A stretch of 64,000 nt of DNA, from positions 124,001 through 188,000 of the forward strand of contig NZ_JAVDXV010000009.1 in the NCBI RefSeq assembly GCF_031458115.1. Direction: 5' to 3'. This DNA is from Pelomonas asaccharophilus_A (GTDB lineage: Bacteria; Pseudomonadota; Gammaproteobacteria; Burkholderiales; Burkholderiaceae_C). A model generated the notes under the pieces. It ran no database searches. It saw only the letters and a list, made by a program, of their open reading frames with translations, and was not told the DNA's origin. This document shows positions 26,098 through 32,894 of the stretch, in pieces (within the stretch, counting starts at the first letter, position 1; every line of letters starts with the position of its first letter). The position numbers were made by a program, and so were the translations under genes.

Positions 26098-26595
26098 ATG
26101 GTTGCCACAGACCGATTCCGACCCAGCGTCACCGTCGCCGCCGTGATAGCGCGCGGGGACCGTTATCTGCTGGTGGAGGAGGAAACCGCCGAAGGCCTGA
26201 TGCTGAATAACCCGGCCGGCCACGTGGAGCTGGGCGAGAGCCCGCTGGACGCCGTCGTGCGCGAGGCGCTGGAGGAGACCGCGCGACCCTTCGTGCCCGA
26301 GGCCTTCCTGGGCGTCTACCTGGCGCGCTTCATGCGGCCGGCGCGATCGGAGGATGTCACCTATGTGCGCCTGGCCTTCAGCGGCTCGGTCGGCGAGCAG
26401 ATCGCCGGCCGCGCGCTGGACGAGGGCATCCACCGCACGCTGTGGCTGACGCTGGACGAACTGGCCGCCTGCGCGGAGCGCCATCGCAGCCCGCTGGTGC
26501 TGCAGTGCGTGCGGGACTACGCGGCCGGACGGCGCCTGCCGCTGGACACGGTATTCGCGCACGGCTCGCTGACGACCCCGCTCGTGAAGGGTTGA
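26098..26595 (+). CDS. NUDIX hydrolase, NudJ-like
   Basis: A 165-residue Nudix protein next to mnmA, the position of nudJ in many proteobacteria; NudJ relatives hydrolyse thiamine and nucleoside pyrophosphates. The Nudix box is GHVELGESPLDAVVREALEET followed by A where the consensus has the final G; the catalytic REALEE helix is intact. ATG 26098 was chosen because GAGAGGA precedes it and the protein then starts with the beta-strand VTVAAVIARGDRYLLVEEE. It ends 25 nt before mnmA. Confidence 0.9.
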   Translation: MVATDRFRPSVTVAAVIARGDRYLLVEEETAEGLMLNNPAGHVELGESPLDAVVREALEETARPFVPEAFLGVYLARFMRPARSEDVTYVRLAFSGSVGEQIAGRALDEGIHRTLWLTLDELAACAERHRSPLVLQCVRDYAAGRRLPLDTVFAHGSLTTPLVKG

Positions 26596-26620
26596 TGCCC
26601 CGTTTGGGACAATCGCGCCC

Positions 26621-27739
26621 ATGAGTTCCCCCAAGAAGCACCGTGTCGTGGTCGGCCTGTCCGGCGGCGTCGACTCGGCCGTCACCGCCCATCTGCTGAA
26701 GCAGCAAGGCCACGAGGTCGTCGCCATCTTCATGAAGAACTGGGAAGACGACGACAACGACGAGTACTGCTCCACGCGCCAGGACTTCCTGGACGCGGCC
26801 TCCGTGGCCGACGTGCTGGGCATAGAGATCGAGCACGTCAATTTCGCGACTGAGTACAAGGACCGCGTGTTCGCCGAGTTCCTGCGCGAGTACCAGGCCG
26901 GCCGCACGCCCAATCCCGACGTGCTGTGCAACGCCGAGATCAAGTTCAAGGCCTTCCTGGACCACGCGATGCGGCTGGGCGCCGAGAAGATCGCCACAGG
27001 CCACTACGCCCGCGTGCGCGAAGTGGATGGCGAGTTCCAGCTGCTGAAGGGGTTGGACCCGCTGAAGGACCAGAGCTACTTCCTGCACCGGCTGAGCCAG
27101 GCGCAGATGAGCAAGGCCATGTTTCCCGTGGGCCACCTGCCCAAGACCGAGGTGCGCCGCATCGCGGCCGAGATCGGCCTGCCGAATGCGAAGAAGAAGG
27201 ACTCGACGGGCATCTGCTTCATCGGCGAGCGACCGTTCCGCGAGTTCCTGAACAAGTACCTGTCCCATCAGCCCGGCCCCATCAAGGACGAGCGCGGCCG
27301 CAAGCTGGGCGAGCACGTGGGGCTGAGCTTCTACACGCTGGGCCAGCGCCAGGGACTGGGCATCGGCGGCGTGAAGGAAAAGGGCACGCCGCGCGGCGGT
27401 GGCGAGCACGAGCCCTGGTTCGTCGCGGCCAAGGACATCGAGCGCAACACGCTGATCGCCGTGCAAGGCCACGACCATCCGCTGCTGCTGAGCCCCGCGC
27501 TGGAGGCCGACGACCTCAGCTGGATCGCCGGCCGTGCGCCGGCAACGGCGCAGGCCGCGGCCAAGACGCGCTACCGCCAGGCGGATGCGCCCTGCAGCGT
27601 CGCCTTCGACGTGCAGGGGCGCTTGACGCTGCGCTTCCCCGACCCGCAATGGGCCGTCACGCCTGGCCAGAGCGCCGTCGTCTATGACGGCGAGGTCTGC
27701 CTGGGCGGCGGCGTCATTGCTCAGGCCTTGTCGGCCTGA
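26621..27739 (+). CDS. mnmA: tRNA-specific 2-thiouridylase MnmA
   Basis: A 372-residue enzyme that thiolates U34 of tRNA-Lys, Glu and Gln using persulfide sulfur relayed by the Tus proteins. It has the PP-loop VVGLSGGVDSAV, catalytic cysteines near residues 103 (NPDVLCNAEIKF) and 198 (STGICFIGER), the GHYARV motif and the C-terminal beta-barrel. The 3' end overlaps the convergent PEP-CTERM gene by 19 nt. Downstream of a NudJ-like gene, a conserved pairing. Confidence 0.98.
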   Translation: MSSPKKHRVVVGLSGGVDSAVTAHLLKQQGHEVVAIFMKNWEDDDNDEYCSTRQDFLDAASVADVLGIEIEHVNFATEYKDRVFAEFLREYQAGRTPNPDVLCNAEIKFKAFLDHAMRLGAEKIATGHYARVREVDGEFQLLKGLDPLKDQSYFLHRLSQAQMSKAMFPVGHLPKTEVRRIAAEIGLPNAKKKDSTGICFIGERPFREFLNKYLSHQPGPIKDERGRKLGEHVGLSFYTLGQRQGLGIGGVKEKGTPRGGGEHEPWFVAAKDIERNTLIAVQGHDHPLLLSPALEADDLSWIAGRAPATAQAAAKTRYRQADAPCSVAFDVQGRLTLRFPDPQWAVTPGQSAVVYDGEVCLGGGVIAQALSA

Positions 27740-28311
27740 CGACGGCGCGCCACCCAGCCCACGGCGCCCAGGCCGGCCAGCAGCAGCGCGACCTGGCTGG
27801 GCTCCGGCACCGCGCTGACGGTCAGGCTGAAGCGGTCGCCGACCTTGAAACCGGCCTGCGCCAGCGTCCAGTCGGTCTTGCCCGCGCCACCCAGCGCGTT
27901 GCCCAGCTCGATGTCGAGATAGTCCTCGGGCGCGAACGTAATCGTGCGCGTGGCACCGCTGCCGGTCACGGTCCAGTCGCCGCCGAACTGGCGCGTCACG
28001 CTGCCGACGCTGGCGAAGCTGCTGTGGTCCAGTGTCAGCGTGAGGCCCTTCAGGCCTGCGCCGGTGTAGTTGCGGATGACGGCATTGAACGCGATGGGCG
28101 CCAGCAGGTCTTCGTCGTCGATGCGCCAGCTCAGCACGGCCGGGCTGCCGTTGGCCAGGTCCAGGTCGAAGGACAGCAGGCCGATGGCGCTGTAGTCGTT
28201 GGCGACCGTGGCGCCTTGCGTGACGGCGCCTTCGAACGTGAGGGCCTGGGCCGGCGCGGCAGCGCACAGCAGCGCGGTCAGCGCGAGAAGGTTCAGGGAG
28301 TGCTTGTTCAT
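27721..28311 (-). CDS. PEP-CTERM sorting-domain protein
   Basis: A 196-residue exported protein: signal peptide (SLNLLALTALLCAAAPAQA), a beta-rich middle of about 150 residues, and a C-terminal tripartite sorting tag of VPEPSQ, a hydrophobic helix and RRRQ. By family such proteins are processed by exosortase and linked to exopolysaccharide-producing surfaces; no exosortase gene is in this window. It starts 11 nt after the PhoX-like gene and probably shares its transcript. Confidence 0.88.
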   Translation of the reverse strand: MNKHSLNLLALTALLCAAAPAQALTFEGAVTQGATVANDYSAIGLLSFDLDLANGSPAVLSWRIDDEDLLAPIAFNAVIRNYTGAGLKGLTLTLDHSSFASVGSVTRQFGGDWTVTGSGATRTITFAPEDYLDIELGNALGGAGKTDWTLAQAGFKVGDRFSLTVSAVPEPSQVALLLAGLGAVGWVARRRQADKA

Positions 28312-28322
28312 GATGGTGGTGC

Positions 28323-29861
28323 TCACAGGGTGCCCTTGGTCCACGGGCCGGTGATGGCCAGCGTGACGCCGACATAGAGGTTCACGAACAGCACGCGGCC
28401 GTCCGGGCTGAAGACGCAGCCGGCCATCTCGGTGTCGCGCTCGTCGCCGGCGGTGGCGCCGGTCTTGCCCACGGCGTCCAGCTGGGCGCGCGTGAAGCTG
28501 TAGTTGTTCTTCGCGAACAGGTAGCTGCCGCCCGTGGGGTGCACCACCTTCAGATGCTGCGACGGGATGGACGCGCCCGGCAGCGTGCCCGGTCCGCTGG
28601 AGGAACCGTCCTCGCAGAACAGCACGCCACCGCGCGGGCTCACGCACAGGTTGTCGGGCGAGTTGCCGACATGCAGGCTGTTGCTGACGAAGATGGCCTT
28701 CAGCGTCATGCTGGCCAGGTGCAGCGCCCAGATGCGGCCGGCGCGCGCCGGGCTGCTGGTGACCTGCTTGTCGGTGAAGTAGACGATGCCGTTGGCGACC
28801 CAGCAGCCCTCGGTCGCGCCGAAGATGGCCGCGCCGTTGGCATAGGCCTGGCGGTAGGGGCCGCTGGCCGACACGCTGCCGTTGATGGTGGACAGCGAGG
28901 CGCCGTCCAGGTCGGGGTTGGCGATGTCCACCCAGTCGCAGATGTACTCCTGGCACAGCGTCGGGTCGCGCATGTCGGCGTTGGCCACGGCGCGCACGCG
29001 CAGGCCCTGCAGCGTGCCACCGGCGTGCAGACTGTTCAGGCCGCCGGCCCAGTTGGCGGGGCGGAAGCGGTACAGCGTGTTGGCGTTGCCCTGGTCCTCG
29101 GTCAGGTACCAGTAGCCGGTGGCCGGGTCGATGGCGCTGGCCTCGTGGGCCATGCGTCCCATCGCGACGATGGGCGTCGTGTTGGCCGCGTTCAGGCTGG
29201 TGTCGGCCGGCACCTCGAAGATGTAGCCGTGCTTCTTGCCCGTCGTGGAGACGCTGTTGCTGCGGATCTCCTCGTTGGACAGCCACGAGCCCCAGGTGCT
29301 GGCGCCGCCGGCGCAGGGGCGGTAGATGCCGCCCAGCGTCGCGTAGCTGGACACCCATTCGCCGTCGCGCCACACCAGGTTGGTGTTGCCGCCGATCTGG
29401 TAGGCGCCGCTGGTGGTGCCGGTGTCGTACTTGGCGACGTTGGCGCGGCTGCCGCCGATGATGTTGGCGGCATTGCTGCTGGTGCTCTGCTCGTGGTTGC
29501 GCACCAGGATGATCTCGGTGCTGCGGCCCACGCGGCGCTGCACGACGACGCCCATGCCGTCGTGCGCGCCGGGCGTCACGAGGCCGTCGGACATCACGTC
29601 GCCCTTCCAGCCATAGCTCTTGTAGCTGAAGCCGGCGGGCAGCTCGACCAGCGGCAGGCCGGTCGTCAGGTCGTTGACCGGCGCGGTGGGGCCGTAGGGG
29701 CTGTCCAGCAGCACCGACGCGCCGGCGGCGGCACAGCTGTCGGCTGCAGCGGCTTCGGCCACGCGCGTGGCCAGCGCGCCGATGGGGCCGGCGAAGGCGG
29801 CGGCAATGGCGGCCGCGCCGCCCTTGAGCAGGCCGCGACGGCCCGAGTCTGCTTGATCCAT
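28323..29861 (-). CDS. phoX: PhoX-like alkaline phosphatase (DUF839)
   Basis: A 512-residue exported protein. The twin-arginine-type start (SGRRGLLKGG) is followed by a hydrophobic stretch, as expected for Tat export of a folded metalloenzyme. The body has PhoX-family features: GAHDGMGVV, LVRNHEQ, WLSNEEI, MAHEASAIDPATGYWYLTED, ATEGCWVANG and PDNLCVSPRGGVLFCEDG. PhoX enzymes are Ca/Fe phosphatases releasing phosphate from organic esters. A 7-4-7 Pho-box-like repeat lies about 85 nt upstream. Downstream is a PEP-CTERM gene. Confidence 0.88.
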   Translation of the reverse strand: MDQADSGRRGLLKGGAAAIAAAFAGPIGALATRVAEAAAADSCAAAGASVLLDSPYGPTAPVNDLTTGLPLVELPAGFSYKSYGWKGDVMSDGLVTPGAHDGMGVVVQRRVGRSTEIILVRNHEQSTSSNAANIIGGSRANVAKYDTGTTSGAYQIGGNTNLVWRDGEWVSSYATLGGIYRPCAGGASTWGSWLSNEEIRSNSVSTTGKKHGYIFEVPADTSLNAANTTPIVAMGRMAHEASAIDPATGYWYLTEDQGNANTLYRFRPANWAGGLNSLHAGGTLQGLRVRAVANADMRDPTLCQEYICDWVDIANPDLDGASLSTINGSVSASGPYRQAYANGAAIFGATEGCWVANGIVYFTDKQVTSSPARAGRIWALHLASMTLKAIFVSNSLHVGNSPDNLCVSPRGGVLFCEDGSSSGPGTLPGASIPSQHLKVVHPTGGSYLFAKNNYSFTRAQLDAVGKTGATAGDERDTEMAGCVFSPDGRVLFVNLYVGVTLAITGPWTKGTL

Positions 29862-29944
29862 GGCTACTCCAACGATTTGGGATTGGCTGGGAAGCCGTGA
29901 AATCCATCACACGGCTTCTGAGCCGCGCATGCTCGCGGCGCGAT

Positions 29945-29962
29945 ATGAAAGCCACATGAAAA
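29945..29962 (-). promoter_or_regulatory. Candidate Pho box upstream of phoX
   Basis: Reading the minus strand: TTTTCAT, four bases GTGG, then CTTTCAT. This is the 7-4-7 layout of a PhoB site (consensus CTGTCAT repeats; 5/7 and 6/7 matches). It sits 83 nt before the phoX start and just ahead of the divergent histidine kinase ATG. By eye there is no clear -10 in the expected place. Confidence 0.45.
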
Positions 29963-29971
29963 TGCGCGTCC

Positions 29972-31183
29972 ATGAATCGCTTCGACCGCACGCTCGCCCG
30001 CCTTGCCGAACCCGGCGTGGTGCTGCGGCTGGCCGCGCTGGTGGTCTGCGCGATGGAGCTGGTCAGCGCCGGCGCGGCGCTGCTGGGCGCCCGCACCGAG
30101 CCCTATGACGGCCTGGTCGCCTGGGTCTGGCGCCAGCTGGGCGGCGACGCCAACGACCGCGGCCTGCTGCTGGTCTGCGTGGCGCTGCTGCTGAGCTTCG
30201 TCGCGTTGACCTGGCAGCTGGCCCGCCAGGGCTCTGGCGCGATGAGCGTGAACCGCCGCCTGGGCTGGCTGCTGCTGGTGGACCTGCTGGCCTTCGGCGT
30301 CACGCCGGGCCTGCCCTTCCTCGTCACCGCGCTGGCCGCCGTGCTGCTGCCGGCGCGCATCGCGCTGGGTTTCGGCGCGGCCCAGGTGCTGCTGAACACC
30401 GGAATCTACGCCGCGCCGCAGGCCGAGGCCTGGCTGGACCAGTTCGGCCTGCTGTCGTCCATGCTGGCGCTGCACGGCCTGGCCTTCGGCCTGGGCCGCA
30501 TGGCCGCCGCGGAGGCCGAGAAGCGCCGCTGGCTGCAGGCCGTGCTGGCCGAGCAGATGGCCGGCGAGCACCTGCTGGCCGAGCAGATGCGCTACAACGA
30601 GCGCATGCAGATCGCGCGCGAGCTGCACGACCTGATGGGCCACCACCTGACCGCGCTGAATCTGCAGCTGCAGCTGGGCAACGCGCTGCTGGCGCGCGCC
30701 GACTCCGGCGGCGCCGGTCAGGCACTGGACCGCGCACAGGGCGTGGCCGCGCAGCTGCTCGCCGATGTGCGCGAATCCGTCTCGCAGCAGCGCGACTCGC
30801 AGCGCATTGACCTGTCCGCGGCGCTGCAGGCCTTGTCCGAGGGCATCGCCAGCACGCGCATCGAGCTGGACGTGGACGACGCCGCGCGCGACCTGGGCCC
30901 TCGCGCGGCCCATGCGCTGCTGCGCTGCGTGCAGGAGGGCGTGACCAACAGCGTGCGCCATGCTGGCGCACGCCGCGTGCAGGTGACCTTGCGCGGCGTC
31001 GGCGACGCCATCGCCGTCAGCATCGACGATGATGGGCGGGGCGCGCCGGGCTGGCACGAAGGCCGGGCCGGCAATGGACTGTCCGGCATGACCGAGCGCA
31101 TGACCGAACTGGGGGGGCAGATGCGCGTCACGCGCACCAGCCCGGGTTTCCGAATCGAGCTGAGATGTCCACGATGGGTGTGA
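29972..31183 (+). CDS. Sensor histidine kinase, NarL/LiaS type (HisKA_3)
   Basis: A 403-residue membrane kinase. About five hydrophobic helices fill residues 15-180, followed by a coiled linker, the HisKA_3 dimerisation helix with phospho-acceptor His219 in ARELHDLMGHHLTALNLQLQ, and an HATPase domain (QEGVTNSVRHAGARRVQV, DDDGRGAPG, GNGLSGMTERM). There is no periplasmic sensor domain of any size, so it probably senses the membrane or an intramembrane signal. Its 3' end overlaps the response regulator gene by 19 nt. Confidence 0.93.
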   Translation: MNRFDRTLARLAEPGVVLRLAALVVCAMELVSAGAALLGARTEPYDGLVAWVWRQLGGDANDRGLLLVCVALLLSFVALTWQLARQGSGAMSVNRRLGWLLLVDLLAFGVTPGLPFLVTALAAVLLPARIALGFGAAQVLLNTGIYAAPQAEAWLDQFGLLSSMLALHGLAFGLGRMAAAEAEKRRWLQAVLAEQMAGEHLLAEQMRYNERMQIARELHDLMGHHLTALNLQLQLGNALLARADSGGAGQALDRAQGVAAQLLADVRESVSQQRDSQRIDLSAALQALSEGIASTRIELDVDDAARDLGPRAAHALLRCVQEGVTNSVRHAGARRVQVTLRGVGDAIAVSIDDDGRGAPGWHEGRAGNGLSGMTERMTELGGQMRVTRTSPGFRIELRCPRWV

Positions 31184-31827
31184 TCAAGATCCTGCTGGTC
31201 GAAGACCAGCAACTGGTGCGCGAAGGCCTGAAGGGCCTGCTGGCGCTGCACGACGACCTGAAGGTGGTGGGCGAGGCCAACGACGGCGCCGAGGCGCTGG
31301 AGTGGCTGTCCGCCGCGCCGGCGGACGACATGCCCGACGTCATCCTGTCCGACATGCGCATGCCGCGGCTGGACGGCATCGGCCTGATCCGCGCGCTGGC
31401 CGCGCGCGCGCTGCGTCTGCCGGTCATCCTGCTGACCACCTTCGACGACACGGCCGCCTTCGACGAGGCCGCGCGCGCCGGCGCCAAGGGCTTCCTGCTG
31501 AAGGCCATACGCCCCGAGACACTGGCCCAGGCACTGCGCGATGTGCATGCCGGCGGCACCGCGCTGCGGCCATCGCTGACCACCCGCATGGAGGCCAAGG
31601 GCGGTGAGCGCGCGTTCACGGCGGCCGACCATCCCGACCCGCTGTCGCCGAAGGAGCTGCAGGTGCTGCGCCTTGTGGCCAGCGGCCGCAGCAATACCGA
31701 GATCGCGGCGCTGCTGGGCAACAGCGAAGGCGTCATCAAGAACCATTGCTCGGCCATCTTCTCCAAGATGGGCGTGCGCGACCGCACGCAGGCGGTGCTG
31801 CGGGCGATCGACCTGGGCTGGATCTAA
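31165..31827 (+). CDS. LuxR/NarL-family response regulator
   Basis: A 220-residue regulator paired with the kinase upstream. The receiver domain has acidic residues in LLVEDQQLVREG, phospho-acceptor Asp63 in VILSDMRMPRLDG, and the conserved Thr and Lys (LLTTFDD, GFLLKAI). The C-terminal LuxR helix-turn-helix is LSPKELQVLRLVASGRSNTEIAALL, then GVIKNHCSAIFSKMGVRDR. Targets are unknown; the divergent phoX gene and the pair's own promoter are candidates. Confidence 0.95.
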   Translation: MSTMGVIKILLVEDQQLVREGLKGLLALHDDLKVVGEANDGAEALEWLSAAPADDMPDVILSDMRMPRLDGIGLIRALAARALRLPVILLTTFDDTAAFDEAARAGAKGFLLKAIRPETLAQALRDVHAGGTALRPSLTTRMEAKGGERAFTAADHPDPLSPKELQVLRLVASGRSNTEIAALLGNSEGVIKNHCSAIFSKMGVRDRTQAVLRAIDLGWI

Positions 31828-32312
31828 GGCTTGGTCCGCGCTGGCGCGGCCAACTGCAGCACCCAATAGCGCTGCAGGCTGCCGGGGCCGGTCACGCAGG
31901 CGAGGCCCGCCTCCTCGAAGCGCGCCTCCATCAGGTTCTCGCAATGCGCCGGGCTGGCCAGCCACTGCACCAGCGCCTCATCCAGCGTCTCGGGGCCGCC
32001 GGCCAGGTTCTCGCCGGCCAGGCGCATCGCATAGCCCGCCTCGCGCAGCCGCTGGCGCAGTGGCGCGCCGTTGGCGCCCAGGTGATCCAGCCGGTCGCGG
32101 CCGGCCAGGTCGACGGCATGGCTGCGCGCGGATGCGGCCAGCGTGTCCTGCCAACGCAGCGCCGGCACTGCGGGCCATGCGCGGCCACCGCAGGTCTGCG
32201 GGCTGGCGCGCAGTGCATTCAGCGCGGCGAGGGTCGCATCGATGCCGGGCTGGCAGCCCTGGGTCGCCGGTGACAAGGCCAGGCACAGCGAAAGCAACAG
32301 CAGGACACGCAT
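31824..32312 (-). CDS. Exported CAP/SCP-domain protein
   Basis: A 162-residue protein: signal peptide (VLLLLSLCLALSPATQG), then a CAP (cysteine-rich secretory protein/PR-1) domain. Signature pieces are LNALRASP, LRWQDTLAASARSHAVDLAGRD, LDHLGANG, GYAMRLAGENLAGG, VQWLASPAHCENLM and YWVLQLA. In bacteria CAP proteins are extracytoplasmic with poorly defined roles. It overlaps the end of the convergent response regulator gene by 4 nt. Confidence 0.9.
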   Translation of the reverse strand: MRVLLLLSLCLALSPATQGCQPGIDATLAALNALRASPQTCGGRAWPAVPALRWQDTLAASARSHAVDLAGRDRLDHLGANGAPLRQRLREAGYAMRLAGENLAGGPETLDEALVQWLASPAHCENLMEARFEEAGLACVTGPGSLQRYWVLQLAAPARTKP

Positions 32313-32410
32313 GCCGGCATCCTAGGCGCAGTCGCGACCTTGGTGATTGCCAATCCGCAACCCTGGCCGCAGGATGGCGCCAACGTCCAGCCGTGATGAA
32401 AGGGATCGCC

Positions 32411-32824
32411 ATGACGCCCAAACCCCGCGCCCTCGCCGCCATCTGCCTGGTGCTGTCCCTGGGCCTGCCGGCGTGCGCCAACGAAACAACGCGCGCACAG
32501 ACCCCGGTGCAAGCCCTGCAGGCCATAGAACGTGCCATCGGCGAGGCCCCTTGCGACAGCAACGCCGACTGCCGAACCATCGGCGTCGGCGCCAAGGCCT
32601 GCGGCGGGCCGGAGCGCTATCTGCCATGGTCGGTGCGCTACACGCAGGCCGACAAGTTGCAACGCCTGGTGGAACAGCATCGCTCGCTGCGCACCAGCGA
32701 GAACACGCGCGACGGCCGCGTCTCCAACTGCGCCGTCGTCACCGACCTCGGCACCACCTGCGTGGCCCGGCGCTGCCAGATGAATCCGCCCGGCAGCGAC
32801 GCGGGGATTCAACTCACGCGCTAA
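32411..32824 (+). CDS. Small cysteine-rich exported protein, possible lipoprotein
   Basis: A 137-residue protein. A signal-peptide-like start (PRALAAICLVLSLGLPAC) has a cysteine that could be lipidated, although P at -2 of the lipobox is atypical. The mature part has six more cysteines in pairs (PCDSNADC, KACGGP, NCAVV, TTCVARRC), consistent with disulfides. ATG 32411 was chosen over ATG 32396 because AAGGGAT is well placed before it. I do not recognise a function. Confidence 0.68.
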   Translation: MTPKPRALAAICLVLSLGLPACANETTRAQTPVQALQAIERAIGEAPCDSNADCRTIGVGAKACGGPERYLPWSVRYTQADKLQRLVEQHRSLRTSENTRDGRVSNCAVVTDLGTTCVARRCQMNPPGSDAGIQLTR

Positions 32825-32839
32825 CCGGCCCCCAAGGAA

Positions 32840-32861
32840 AACAGGCCCCGCAGGGCCTGTT
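32840..32861 (-). terminator. Intrinsic-type terminator between convergent genes
   Basis: AACAGGCCC (32840-32848) and GGGCCTGTT (32853-32861) form a 9-bp stem with a four-base loop. On the minus strand it is followed by TTCC, so it mainly serves the S8 peptidase gene; the plus-strand tail is weaker. Confidence 0.65.
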
Positions 32862-32894
32862 CTTGATGGTGCCACCAGGGCACCGGAGAACGCG

